NCBI GenBank assembly: GCA_003280025.1
Contig: QCGD01000010.1
Span: 1-58,454, forward strand
From: Prochlorococcus sp. AG-363-P06
Lineage (GTDB): Bacteria; Cyanobacteriota; Cyanobacteriia; PCC-6307; Cyanobiaceae
Length of the DNA: 58,454 bases
Direction of reading: 5' to 3'
Shown here piece after piece: positions 45,032-55,771 of this stretch (the first letter of the stretch is position 1; the number at the start of each line of letters is the position of its first letter). Both the position numbers and the translations under genes were made by a program. The notes beneath the pieces were generated by a model, which saw only the letters and a program-made list of their open reading frames with translations, was not told where the DNA came from and made no database searches.

Positions 45032-46018
45032 TTAATTAATTAGTCCAATTTCTTTTTTTAATTGATTGACTGTTTCTATACTTAAATAGTTTTTAGCACA
45101 AATTATTTGGGGTAATCTCATTAACTGTGAGCGATTTTTTAATAGTGTGTTTTCTACAACTGATAAACTTGGTCCATCACAAATGATGTAATTTGCGGCT
45201 TTTAAGAGTCCTAATAATCTACTTTGGTTGTCTGATATCGCAGTCATAAGAATTAACTCACCACCTCTCATGCTGTGTATAATAACTTCTGCAGCCCTCA
45301 ATAAGCCAGGGCTAATGCTTACAATACCTACACAATTATCATTTTTTAATTCTTTGATTATTTTTAATTCTTTTTGAAAGTCACTTAAATCAACTGCAAT
45401 AGCTCTTATTCCATGTTCTTTTGCAACTTTTTCTAAAGGCTGTAAGAAATATCTACTTGTAACGATAGTCCCATTATTGGAATTAGATAGAACTTTGTCT
45501 AATTCTTCCATGGGGACTACTTCTACAGGAACATTAATTTTGGGAGAAAGGTCTTCTGCTATCAGCATTGAAGCTCCTATATCTTCTCTAGGAGTACTAA
45601 CTAGAATTCTTGTTCCGCATTTTATGCGCCAATCAATCTCATTGGTTAAAATTTTTCTTGCTTCTTGAAGAGTGCAGCCAAGATTAATTAAGTTATCAAT
45701 TGCTTTTTTTGCTTCTTGATCTGGAGGCCTATTGATACGACTATTGGAATAAATTGATTTTTTTAAGTCTTTTTTAGCAATATTATCTCTTACGTAGATA
45801 CCTGATCCTGCTATTGCTTCAACAACACCATCTATTTCAAGTTGCCTATAAACTTTACTTATGGTATTCCGATGAAGTCCTGTCAGCATTGCCAGTTGTC
45901 TAGTACTTGGAAGCCTGTGACCCGGAGGATAATGTCTTGCTGCGATTGCAAAGCAAATTTGATTATATAACTGAGTAGATGCTGGGATGTCACTTTCTTG
46001 TTGTATATGAAATCTCAC
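45032..46018 (-). CDS. GntR-type transcriptional regulator with unassigned C-terminal domain
   Basis: Residues 1-75 are a GntR winged helix: YPPGHRLPSTRQLAMLTG, HRNTISKVYRQLEIDG and the wing VVEAIAGSGIYV. The C-terminal part of about 230 residues is not the usual aminotransferase, FadR or UTRA domain; alternating strands and helices (RILVSTPREDIGASM, VEVVPMEELDKVL, NCVGIVSISPGLLRAAEVI) look like a periplasmic-binding-protein-like effector fold. The start is GTG at 46018. It lies just upstream of cysE, which suggests sulfur or cysteine regulation, but that is only context. Confidence 0.85.
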   Translation of the reverse strand: MRFHIQQESDIPASTQLYNQICFAIAARHYPPGHRLPSTRQLAMLTGLHRNTISKVYRQLEIDGVVEAIAGSGIYVRDNIAKKDLKKSIYSNSRINRPPDQEAKKAIDNLINLGCTLQEARKILTNEIDWRIKCGTRILVSTPREDIGASMLIAEDLSPKINVPVEVVPMEELDKVLSNSNNGTIVTSRYFLQPLEKVAKEHGIRAIAVDLSDFQKELKIIKELKNDNCVGIVSISPGLLRAAEVIIHSMRGGELILMTAISDNQSRLLGLLKAANYIICDGPSLSVVENTLLKNRSQLMRLPQIICAKNYLSIETVNQLKKEIGLIN

Positions 46019-46117
46019 TTTATAAAAGACCTAATGAATTCAATTGTTGTTATCTGGTGACACTTTAACATCCGTCATAGAGTTTAGATAATATAAGTTG
46101 TGAAAAACTGATTTCTT

Positions 46118-46687
46118 TTATTCTTCTTTTTTTAATAGAGGCGTTTTTCGAGGACTGAGAAACATAATCATATTTCTACCTTCTCTTTTTGGTTTTTGTT
46201 GTACTTCTGATTGCTCTTCTAAATCATTAGCCATTTTTAAAAGCAGTGTTTCAGCTAGGTTGGAGTGCTGAATTTCTCTACCCCTAAAAATGACTGTGCA
46301 TTTTACTTTGTCTCCTGACTTCAAAAATCTAGTAGCTTGCCCAATTCGTACGTCATAATCATGCTTGTCAATTTTATATCTCATTTTAACTTCTTTCACT
46401 TCTGTTTGATGAGATTTTTTTCTTGCTTCTTTTGCTTTCTTTTCTTGTTCAAATTTGTATTTTCCATAATCCATGATCCTGCAAACAGGTGGATTTGCTT
46501 TCTCACTTACTAAAACTAAATCAAGTTCTCTTTGAGAAGCAATTTCTAAAGCTTTTAATCTATCGATAACACCTAGTTGTTTGCCATCTGAATCAACAAC
46601 TCTTAATTGAGTGTATTTTATTCTTTCATTAATATTTGGAAGCTCTCTAACGGGAGCGCGGCGATCAAAGCGTGGGCGTGGTGGCAT
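46118..46687 (-). CDS. infC: translation initiation factor IF-3
   Basis: IF-3 prevents premature 50S joining and checks the start codon. The N-domain shows [22 protein letters not shown], and the linker and C-domain show [16 protein letters not shown] (the family signature) and [19 protein letters not shown]. The length of 189 residues includes a short C-terminal basic end. Upstream, with a gap of 51 bases, is miaA on the same strand; rpmI-rplT are not linked here. Confidence 0.98.
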   Translation of the reverse strand: MPPRPRFDRRAPVRELPNINERIKYTQLRVVDSDGKQLGVIDRLKALEIASQRELDLVLVSEKANPPVCRIMDYGKYKFEQEKKAKEARKKSHQTEVKEVKMRYKIDKHDYDVRIGQATRFLKSGDKVKCTVIFRGREIQHSNLAETLLLKMANDLEEQSEVQQKPKREGRNMIMFLSPRKTPLLKKEE

Positions 46688-46738
46688 TCAGTTTAGTTAA
46701 TTGATTGGATGAAGAACAAAATCTATTACTTTATAAAG

Positions 46739-47638
46739 TTAGCCTAAAAAAGACTCTATTTTAATTATTGCATCTTTTAGCAGGTTTTTGTTACTAAGCC
46801 AAATGGGATTGTTCTTATTACGGAACCATGTTTTTTGTCTTTTTGCTAATTGGATTGTTTTTGTAGTTGTTAACTCAATTGCTTTTTCTATTGTTAAATT
46901 GTTTTTTAAGACATTCTTAGCTTCTTTATATCCAATGGTTTCTAAAATTGGTAAATCCCATCCATATTTATTAATAAGATTTTTGGTTTCTTCTAGAATT
47001 CCAAATAAAAACATATTTTTTGTTCTTTCCAAAATTCTTTCTTTTAAATCCTCTCTATCTAAGCCGAGCTCTAATATTTTCCAAGAAGGGGGATTTTGAA
47101 TCTGTTGAGCAGACATAGGTTTACCTGTTACATAAAAAATTTCTAAAGCTCTTATTGTTCTAATTTGATCAGCGAAATTAATTTTTTTTGTTGCAATTGG
47201 ATCACAACTTTGTAAAAGATCCCAACATTTTTTTTGGCCAAGTTTTTCTAATTGTGCTCTTAAAGTAATTTGTGGCGGAACATCTGGCCCAAAAAATCCC
47301 TTTATTATTGAGTTCATATACAAACCGCTTCCCCCGACAAGAAAAGGTAAGTTGTTTTGTTTAATTTCTTTGTTGATTGAATCTTTGGCAATTTCTTGAA
47401 AGGATTTAACATTAAGTGGATTTATAGGCTCTTCAATATCTATTAAATAATGCTTTATTTGTTTTTGTTGATTCTTAGAAGGTTTGGCTGTTCCAATATC
47501 CATAAATCTATAAATTTGTCTTGAATCTATATTATGAATATTGGTTTTAAAATAATTTGCAATTTTAATTGCTAATTCTGTTTTACCACTTGCAGTTGGT
47601 CCAATTAAAACTATCACAAAAGGTTGGCGCGAGAACAT
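46739..47638 (-). CDS. miaA: MiaA, tRNA dimethylallyltransferase
   Basis: MiaA adds the isopentenyl group to A37 of tRNAs reading UNN codons. The P-loop GPTASGKT is at residues 13-20, and [39 protein letters not shown] and TIGYKEA all match. The length of 299 residues is normal. It starts at ATG 47638, with gyrB divergent on the other side of a 153-base gap. Confidence 0.97.
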   Translation of the reverse strand: MFSRQPFVIVLIGPTASGKTELAIKIANYFKTNIHNIDSRQIYRFMDIGTAKPSKNQQKQIKHYLIDIEEPINPLNVKSFQEIAKDSINKEIKQNNLPFLVGGSGLYMNSIIKGFFGPDVPPQITLRAQLEKLGQKKCWDLLQSCDPIATKKINFADQIRTIRALEIFYVTGKPMSAQQIQNPPSWKILELGLDREDLKERILERTKNMFLFGILEETKNLINKYGWDLPILETIGYKEAKNVLKNNLTIEKAIELTTTKTIQLAKRQKTWFRNKNNPIWLSNKNLLKDAIIKIESFLG

Positions 47639-47668
47639 GTGAAATTTTTAGAAAAATTATTAGAGTTA

Positions 47669-47674
47669 TATAAT
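47669..47674 (+). promoter_or_regulatory. possible -10 element (TATAAT) for gyrB
   Basis: A TATAAT match predicts a start near 47681 and a gyrB leader of about 110 bases. The leader contains a relatively GC-rich patch near 47700-47724 with a small CGAG/CTCG stem. No -35 box is evident. Confidence 0.3.
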
Positions 47675-47791
47675 TAAAGTGATTAAATTTTTCATAGACT
47701 ACGAGCCTTTCTCGAACACCGATGGTAAGTTTAATAAAAGACCTTTTAAAAATAACATTTAAAAAGTTTAATGTTTTATTTTTTATATTAA

Positions 47792-50085
<2,294 letters not shown>

Positions 50086-50088
50086 ATT

Positions 50089-50454
50089 TTGGATCTAAAT
50101 TCAATAGTTTACGTTTTGCTAGGCAGTACTGTTGGATTAGTTTTAAGGATGTTTGTTAAATATAAAGTTAACATTAAAACTGGATTTTATATTAATAATA
50201 CTTCTGTAGTAAATATTTTGGCATCATTATTTTTGGGGATTTTATTTGCCTTAAATCCAATTAATCAAAACTTATTATTATTATTTTATGTTGGTTTTTT
50301 AGGATGTTTTAGTACATTTTCTTCTTTTATTTATGATCTTTTTGTGTTATTCCAAAGTAAGCAATTTGCAAGATTATTCTTTCATTATATTGAGGTAATA
50401 TTACTATCTTTTTTATTTTTTTACTTAGGTTATTATCTTACACAAATTTTTTAA
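50089..50454 (+). CDS. crcB: CrcB/Fluc-like fluoride exporter subunit, first copy
   Basis: A 121-residue four-helix membrane protein of the CrcB (Fluc) family. SVVNILASLFLG is the second-helix motif with the conserved Asn, and GFLGCFSTFSSF is the third-helix motif. The start is TTG at 50089. The next gene is a second CrcB-like protein beginning directly after its stop, so the pair likely forms a heterodimeric fluoride channel, as in other species with two crcB genes. Confidence 0.82.
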   Translation: MDLNSIVYVLLGSTVGLVLRMFVKYKVNIKTGFYINNTSVVNILASLFLGILFALNPINQNLLLLFYVGFLGCFSTFSSFIYDLFVLFQSKQFARLFFHYIEVILLSFLFFYLGYYLTQIF

Positions 50455-50787
50455 ATGATCAATGTTACAAATTTCTTATTTCTTCTTATTGCATCTTATG
50501 TGGGGACTTTTCTGAGGTTTTATGTAGATAATAATTTTATTATTTCTATATGTGGTTCATTTTTATTTGGTTTTATAATCGCACGAAAACTAGGCAAATC
50601 TTTGAATCATATTTTATTAAGTGGATTTTGTTCTTGCTTCACATCTTTTAGTGGGTTTATATTTGTTTTGCACCGATTTATAAATCAGGAAGATGTCTTA
50701 AAAATTGTTCTTTATTTGAATATAATTTTTATCTCAAATTTATTAATGATGTATTTTGGTTTTATGATAAGTAGAAAAATTACCTAA
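50455..50787 (+). CDS. crcB: CrcB/Fluc-like fluoride exporter subunit, second copy
   Basis: A 110-residue, four-helix CrcB-family protein. It keeps GSFLFGF and GFCSCFTSFSGF, but the position of the conserved Asn in the second helix is Ser (IISICGSF). It starts immediately after the first copy (stop then ATG). The loss of the Asn suggests a specialised subunit in a heterodimer. Function is inferred from family only. Confidence 0.78.
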   Translation: MINVTNFLFLLIASYVGTFLRFYVDNNFIISICGSFLFGFIIARKLGKSLNHILLSGFCSCFTSFSGFIFVLHRFINQEDVLKIVLYLNIIFISNLLMMYFGFMISRKIT

Positions 50788-50793
50788 TTTTTC

Positions 50794-50799
50794 TATAAT
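50794..50799 (+). promoter_or_regulatory. -10 element (TATAAT) for mgtE
   Basis: TATAAT lies 32 bases upstream of the mgtE ATG; the predicted start is near 50806 with a leader of about 25 bases. No -35 box is evident. It implies that mgtE can be transcribed separately from the crcB pair. Confidence 0.45.
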
Positions 50800-50830
50800 A
50801 GTTATGTTACCTAGACAATGAATTATATTT

Positions 50831-52237
50831 ATGGAGCAAAATAAGCTTGAGAAAATTACATCTTTACCCTCAGATTTAGACGATCGCGGAAATATTACTT
50901 TTAAACTTGAAGAATTGCTTGTTGCTGGAAATTATGATGAGGCGAAATTATTATTAGAGCCTTCTCAACCTGTAGATATAGCAGATGCAATAGGTAGTCT
51001 TCCTTTAATTTTGCAAGCCCTTGCATTTAGGTTGTTAAAAAAAAATGAAGCAATTGAGGTATATGAATATTTAGATCCAATAGTTCAGCAAACGTTATTG
51101 GACAGACTTCGTTCAGGAGAAGTCTTAGAAATTGTTGAGAAAATGTCGCCTGACGATAGGGTCCAACTTTTTGATGAATTACCTGCAAAAGTTGTTAGGA
51201 AATTTTTATCAGCTCTAAGTCCTGGAGAAAGGAAAGTGACTGCAGAATTATTGGGATATGAGCCTGAAACTGCAGGGCGATTAATGACTACAGAATTTAT
51301 TGATTTAAAAGAGATGCAAACAGCAGAGGAGGCTTTATCTTTGGTAAGAAAAAGGGCTCCATTTACAGAGACTATTTACAGTTTATATGTTACTGATAAG
51401 GAACGACACTTAACGGGTATTCTCTCTTTAAGGGACCTTGTTACAGCTGATCCATCAAAACCAATTGGTGATGTTATGACAAAAGATGTTGTTAATATTT
51501 CTACCAATACTAATCAAGAAGAAGTTGCGAGAGCAATTCAAAGATATGACTTTTTGGCTCTCCCAGTTGTTGACAGAGAAAAAAGACTTGTAGGAATTGT
51601 AACTGTTGATGATTTAATCGATGTTATAGAGCAAGAGGCCACTCGAGATATTTATGCGGCAGGTGCAGTTCAGCCTGGTGATGAGGATGATTATTTTCAA
51701 AGCAGTTTGTTTACTATTGCTCGAAGGCGAATCTTGTGGTTATTAATTTTAGTTTTAGCAAATGGTTTGACTACAAAAGTTATTGCAATGAATGATCAAA
51801 TCTTGAAAGAAATAGTTTTATTAGCTGCTTTTATCCCATTACTGATAGGCACTGGCGGGAATGTTGGAGCGCAAAGTTCGACGGTTGTTATAAGAGGCTT
51901 AAGTACACAAAAATTAAAGTCTCTAGGTGCAATTAAGGCAGTAATAAAGGAAGCAATAACAGGAGCTTTGTTAGGTGTTTTAATGATTCTTGTAGTATTT
52001 CCTTTTGCATGGTGGCAAGGTGAAGGTCCTTTAATAGCAGCTGCAGTAGGAATAAGTTTGATTTCCATAACAACTTTAGCCGCAACTGCAGGTGCTATTC
52101 TCCCATTACTTTTTGATCGTATGAGATTAGACCCGGCTTTAATGTCTTCACCATTTATTACAACAGTTACTGATATTGCAGGAGTGTTTATATATCTAAA
52201 TACAGCAACATGGCTACTGAATTCTTCTCTTTTATGA
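50831..52237 (+). CDS. mgtE: MgtE magnesium transporter
   Basis: MgtE is a Mg2+ channel gated by cytosolic Mg2+. The N-terminal MgtE domain (about 25-135; DIADAIGSLP, GEVLEIVEKMSPDDRVQLFDELP) is followed by paired CBS domains (about 140-270; GDVMTKDVVNISTNTNQEE, LVGIVTVDDLIDVIE) and a C-terminal membrane domain with five helices, including GTGGNVGAQSSTVVIRGL, the Mg2+ pore signature. The length of 468 residues is normal. The sigma-factor gene follows. Confidence 0.96.
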   Translation: MEQNKLEKITSLPSDLDDRGNITFKLEELLVAGNYDEAKLLLEPSQPVDIADAIGSLPLILQALAFRLLKKNEAIEVYEYLDPIVQQTLLDRLRSGEVLEIVEKMSPDDRVQLFDELPAKVVRKFLSALSPGERKVTAELLGYEPETAGRLMTTEFIDLKEMQTAEEALSLVRKRAPFTETIYSLYVTDKERHLTGILSLRDLVTADPSKPIGDVMTKDVVNISTNTNQEEVARAIQRYDFLALPVVDREKRLVGIVTVDDLIDVIEQEATRDIYAAGAVQPGDEDDYFQSSLFTIARRRILWLLILVLANGLTTKVIAMNDQILKEIVLLAAFIPLLIGTGGNVGAQSSTVVIRGLSTQKLKSLGAIKAVIKEAITGALLGVLMILVVFPFAWWQGEGPLIAAAVGISLISITTLAATAGAILPLLFDRMRLDPALMSSPFITTVTDIAGVFIYLNTATWLLNSSLL

Positions 52238-52338
52238 ATATCTAGTAGGTATTTATTCTCATTTTTGTAAATTTGTGGATTTTTTGGTTTAACTTTACAT
52301 TTCTTAATGGTATTGTTTACAGAACATCATTAACTTTC

Positions 52339-53340
52339 ATGTCTTCTGCAATTCTAGGTGAAAATAAATCAACTATTATATCAACTTTAAAAGCTACTAA
52401 CGATGTAGATTTGGTACGTTCTTATTTAAGGGATATTGGTAGAGTTCCTCTTTTATCTCACGAACAAGAAATAACGCTTGGAAGGCAGGTTCAAGAATAT
52501 ATGCAAGTTGAAAGAGCAGAACTAGAGATAATTGAATTAACTGGAGATAAACCTAGTATTGATCAACTAGCTAATAAATTAAATTTGTCTGCATCTCAGA
52601 TTAAAAAGAGATTTAGAGCTGGACAGCGTGCAAAAGAAAGAATGGTTGCAGCAAATTTACGACTAGTAGTGAGTGTTGCAAAAAAATATACGAAAAGAAA
52701 TATGGAACTTCTTGACTTGATTCAAGAGGGGACAATAGGGCTTGTTAGAGGAGTCGAAAAATTTGATCCAGCTAGAGGTTATAAATTTTCAACATATGCA
52801 TATTGGTGGATTAGACAAGGTATTACTAGAGCAATTGCTGAAAAAAGTAGAGCTATTAGACTACCAATTCATATAACTGAAATGTTAAATAAGTTAAAAA
52901 AAGGGCAACGAGAATTGAGTCAGGAACTTTCTAGAACACCTACAGTCAGCGAACTTGCGAAATATGTAGAGCTTCCAGAAGAAGATGTAAAGGATTTGAT
53001 GTGTAAAGCGGGACAACCAGTAAGTCTAGAAACAAAAGTTGGCGATGGTGAAGATACTGTATTGCTTGATTTGTTAGCAGGTGGTGAAGATTTGCCTGAT
53101 GAACAAATAGAAATGGATTGTATGAGAGGTGATCTTCATTCACTGCTTCATCAATTACCTGATTTACAATGTAGAGTTTTAAGAATGCGTTACGGAATGG
53201 ATGGAGATGAACCTATGTCTCTTACTGGTATAGGACGTGTTTTGGGAATAAGCAGAGATAGAGTAAGAAATCTTGAAAGAGATGGATTAAGAGGTTTAAG
53301 AAGACTTAGCGATAATGTAGAGGCTTATTTTGTTTCTTGA
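52339..53340 (+). CDS. group 2 RpoD-like sigma factor
   Basis: A primary-like sigma-70 factor. Region 1.2 (VRSYLRDIGRVPLLSHEQE), regions 2.1-2.4 (AANLRLVVSVAKKYTKR, LDLIQEGTIGLVRGVEKFDP, FSTYAYWWIRQGITRAI), region 3 and region 4 (MRYGMDGDEPMSL and a helix-turn-helix near the end) are complete. It lacks the long N-terminal region of the principal sigma factor, so it is a group 2 sigma. The frame opens at TTG 52273, but ATG 52339 is preferred because the upstream residues are hydrophobic and unlike sigma factors. Its end overlaps the convergent hydrolase by 16 bases. Confidence 0.93.
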   Translation: MSSAILGENKSTIISTLKATNDVDLVRSYLRDIGRVPLLSHEQEITLGRQVQEYMQVERAELEIIELTGDKPSIDQLANKLNLSASQIKKRFRAGQRAKERMVAANLRLVVSVAKKYTKRNMELLDLIQEGTIGLVRGVEKFDPARGYKFSTYAYWWIRQGITRAIAEKSRAIRLPIHITEMLNKLKKGQRELSQELSRTPTVSELAKYVELPEEDVKDLMCKAGQPVSLETKVGDGEDTVLLDLLAGGEDLPDEQIEMDCMRGDLHSLLHQLPDLQCRVLRMRYGMDGDEPMSLTGIGRVLGISRDRVRNLERDGLRGLRRLSDNVEAYFVS

Positions 53341-54239
53341 ATAAATTGAGAAACTAAATAATTAGTCTCTTCTGGGTTTTCATCATGAGGGCAATGCCCT
53401 GCCCCTTTTATTACATCAAGTCTTTTAATATTTTTAAATTTATTTTTCCATTCAATTGCTTCATCTAACGATTCCCAGGGATCTATTTCCCCCCAAATTA
53501 GTTGGATCGAGGCATCAATTTTATTAAAAAGATCTGTAGCAAGATAATCATCAAATATATTGATAAAGCCGCGAAATGCTTCTCTGGAATTTGTTCTTTG
53601 AGAAGGACTATAAAGAATGTCAATTAATTCTTTATCAAGATTTTTCCCAGAAGGGTAAGCTTTCTGTAAAATTTTTTTAATTACTTCTGGATTAGAAGCT
53701 CTTTCAAAAAGAGTGTTACTGATTAGTCGCTGCCTTACTAAAGTTTTTAATATTGGACGTAGCAGATTCATCAAAACATTACTTTTTTTTAAACGTTTAT
53801 CATCCATTCTTCTTTGCGCACAATTAATTAGGATGACACCCTTACATTGATTTTGAATGATTTCAGCGGCTTTCAAAGCTACAACACCACCAATGGAGTT
53901 TCCGATTAAATAAACTGGAGATTTGATAACCTCTGAACAAAATGTTGCTATTTGACTACCCCACAAGTCAAATGAATATTTAATGGAATTTTCTCTGTAA
54001 GACTCGTAATTTAATAAAGCATTCGGTTGACTGCTTTGGCCGAATCCGAGCAAGTCTATTGAATAGCAATTATAATTTTTACTTAGAAAATCTTGATTAT
54101 GTCTCCAATGTTCTTTTGAAGCTCCAAAACCATGAATTAATAAAATATTTATGTCATTTTCATTTATTGATCGTTTTGAAAAGGACCATGAAATGTTCCA
54201 ATTTTTCCATTTCCAAGTTTCAGATGTTTTAGAAGGCAT
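53325..54239 (-). CDS. alpha/beta hydrolase
   Basis: An alpha/beta hydrolase fold protein. The oxyanion segment is LLIHGFGASKEHW, the nucleophile elbow is GNSIGG with Ser about 115, the acid is in LIWGEIDPWES and the catalytic His is in GAGHCPHDENPE. The substrate is unknown; picocyanobacterial homologues are annotated only as hydrolases. ATG 54239 is chosen over TTG 54248. It converges with the sigma-factor gene and is divergent from the sugar kinase. Confidence 0.88.
   Translation of the reverse strand: MPSKTSETWKWKNWNISWSFSKRSINENDINILLIHGFGASKEHWRHNQDFLSKNYNCYSIDLLGFGQSSQPNALLNYESYRENSIKYSFDLWGSQIATFCSEVIKSPVYLIGNSIGGVVALKAAEIIQNQCKGVILINCAQRRMDDKRLKKSNVLMNLLRPILKTLVRQRLISNTLFERASNPEVIKKILQKAYPSGKNLDKELIDILYSPSQRTNSREAFRGFINIFDDYLATDLFNKIDASIQLIWGEIDPWESLDEAIEWKNKFKNIKRLDVIKGAGHCPHDENPEETNYLVSQFIQETK
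53348..53371 (+). terminator. possible terminator of the sigma-factor gene
   Basis: ACTAA (53353-53357) pairs with TTAGT (53362-53366) around ATAA, extended by four more pairs after one mismatch. It lies just after the sigma stop and within the 3' end of the opposing hydrolase gene. A strong T-run is lacking. Confidence 0.3.
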
Positions 54240-54326
54240 GAGAACCAAAATATTAATTAAACTTTAATTCAAAAAAAAATTATTCGTTTTTAATTCATTA
54301 TTCTTAGTTTAGAAAGTTTTTTGTAT

Positions 54327-55325
54327 ATGTACAAAACAAAAGTCGTTTCTCTGGGAGAGGCTTTAATCGACAGAATAAGGAATAAGTCAAATGAAGAATT
54401 TACAGATTTTCTGGGAGGCGCACCCGCAAATGTAGCCTGCGCTTTGAGAAAATTAAAAATAGATTCAGTATTTATCGGGTGTTTAGGAAGGGATGAATTT
54501 GGTGAAAAATTTATTGAACAATTTAATGAATTAGAAGTTAATATAAATTTCCTCCAAGTGGATAACAAGTTGCCTACAAGGATAGTGAAGGTTGATAGAG
54601 ATAATTCTGGAGATCGTTATTTTTCTGGTTTTGATGCAAGTCCCCAGACAGTGTTTGCTGACGAAGCAATTAAAAAGTCTTTAATTGAAGAAGATCTTAC
54701 AAGTTTGGAGAAACTCTTTGAAGAAACAAAATATTTTGTTTCTGGAACCAATGTTTTATCGTCTTCGATGTCAGAAGAATCTATATACTTTCTGCTATGC
54801 CTAGCTAAAAAGTTTGATGTTAAGGTAATCATTGATTTGAATTGGAGAGAGGTTTTTTGGAATTATTCAATTTTTTCATCACAAATTATGGGAAAGGAGA
54901 GAGTAAATTTAATTCAGCAATTTTTAAACTATGCTCATATTTTAAAGCTTGCGAAAGAAGAAGCTCTTTTGTTTTTTGATAATGAAAACCCTTATGAAAT
55001 ATCTGAAACCCTCTTAAACAGACCTGATGTGATAATCACAAATGGAGAAGATCCTATTTCATGGTTTATAAATGGTTTGCAGGGCGAAACTGAAGTGCTT
55101 AAGTCATCCCATATTATAGATACAACTGGTGCAGGGGATGCCTTTTTGGCTGGATTGATTTCAAAATTAATTACTTCTGGATATCCTTCAAATGAATTAG
55201 AAATACAAGATTATGTTAGGTTTTCAAGTGTTTGTGGATTGCTCACTTGTCTTAGTGAAGGGGCAATTGAACCACAACCAGATTATGCAAAGGTTAACGA
55301 ATTCTTAGGATCCCAGATTTTATAA
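54327..55325 (+). CDS. PfkB-family sugar kinase (probable fructokinase)
   Basis: A ribokinase-fold sugar kinase. The N-terminal signature is LGEALIDRI and GGAPANVACALRKL, and the C-terminal PfkB signature DTTGAGDAFLAGL holds the catalytic Asp about 271. The spacing and GEALID fit fructokinases, but other sugars are possible. ATG 54327 is preferred over the upstream TTG 54321. The last 43 bases overlap the convergent tsaE gene. Confidence 0.9.
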   Translation: MYKTKVVSLGEALIDRIRNKSNEEFTDFLGGAPANVACALRKLKIDSVFIGCLGRDEFGEKFIEQFNELEVNINFLQVDNKLPTRIVKVDRDNSGDRYFSGFDASPQTVFADEAIKKSLIEEDLTSLEKLFEETKYFVSGTNVLSSSMSEESIYFLLCLAKKFDVKVIIDLNWREVFWNYSIFSSQIMGKERVNLIQQFLNYAHILKLAKEEALLFFDNENPYEISETLLNRPDVIITNGEDPISWFINGLQGETEVLKSSHIIDTTGAGDAFLAGLISKLITSGYPSNELEIQDYVRFSSVCGLLTCLSEGAIEPQPDYAKVNEFLGSQIL

Positions 55326-55732
55326 TTTCTTCCGGAATATTTAGCGTAACTAATTTCTATTTTCCAAAAATTATCAATAATTGGATGTATTAATTCTGGC
55401 CATTCAATTATTAGGATAGCTTGATTCTGATTAGCTTCTTCTTCTTCGGCTAGATAAAATTCTTTTGCCATAGAACTATTTTCTAATCTGTATAAATCAA
55501 GATGAATTAGTGGAATCTTTCCCGAATTGTAATGATGTGATAAAGCAAATGTCGGACTTGTAATATCCTCAGCAATAGATAACTCTTTTGCAATCCCTTG
55601 TACGAAAGAAGTTTTTCCTGATCCTATAGGACCTTGTAATAAAACAATTGATTGAGGATTTAGTCTTTTCGCGAATTTTCGACCTAAATTTATAGTCTCG
55701 GTAAAATTCTCAACAAACACAAAATTAATCAA
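55283..55732 (-). CDS. tsaE: TsaE, ATPase of tRNA threonylcarbamoyladenosine synthesis
   Basis: TsaE is the ATPase partner of TsaB and TsaD for t6A37 of ANN-reading tRNAs. Walker A GPIGSGKT is at residues 34-41, with SPTFALSHHY, LIHLDLYRLE (Walker B-like) and LIIEWPEL following. The length of 149 residues is normal, so the 43-base overlap with the sugar kinase is genuine. The start is TTG at 55732. It is divergent from ahcY. Confidence 0.95.
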   Translation of the reverse strand: MINFVFVENFTETINLGRKFAKRLNPQSIVLLQGPIGSGKTSFVQGIAKELSIAEDITSPTFALSHHYNSGKIPLIHLDLYRLENSSMAKEFYLAEEEEANQNQAILIIEWPELIHPIIDNFWKIEISYAKYSGRNYKIWDPKNSLTFA

Positions 55733-55740
55733 TAATCATA

Positions 55741-55746
55741 TATAGT
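55741..55746 (+). promoter_or_regulatory. possible -10 element (TATAGT) for ahcY
   Basis: TATAGT lies 25 bases before the ahcY ATG in a 39-base divergent gap. The predicted leader is about 19 bases. There is no room for a SAH riboswitch. Confidence 0.3.
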
Positions 55747-55771
55747 TTAAAGGATAAGAATTTTTTTAGAC

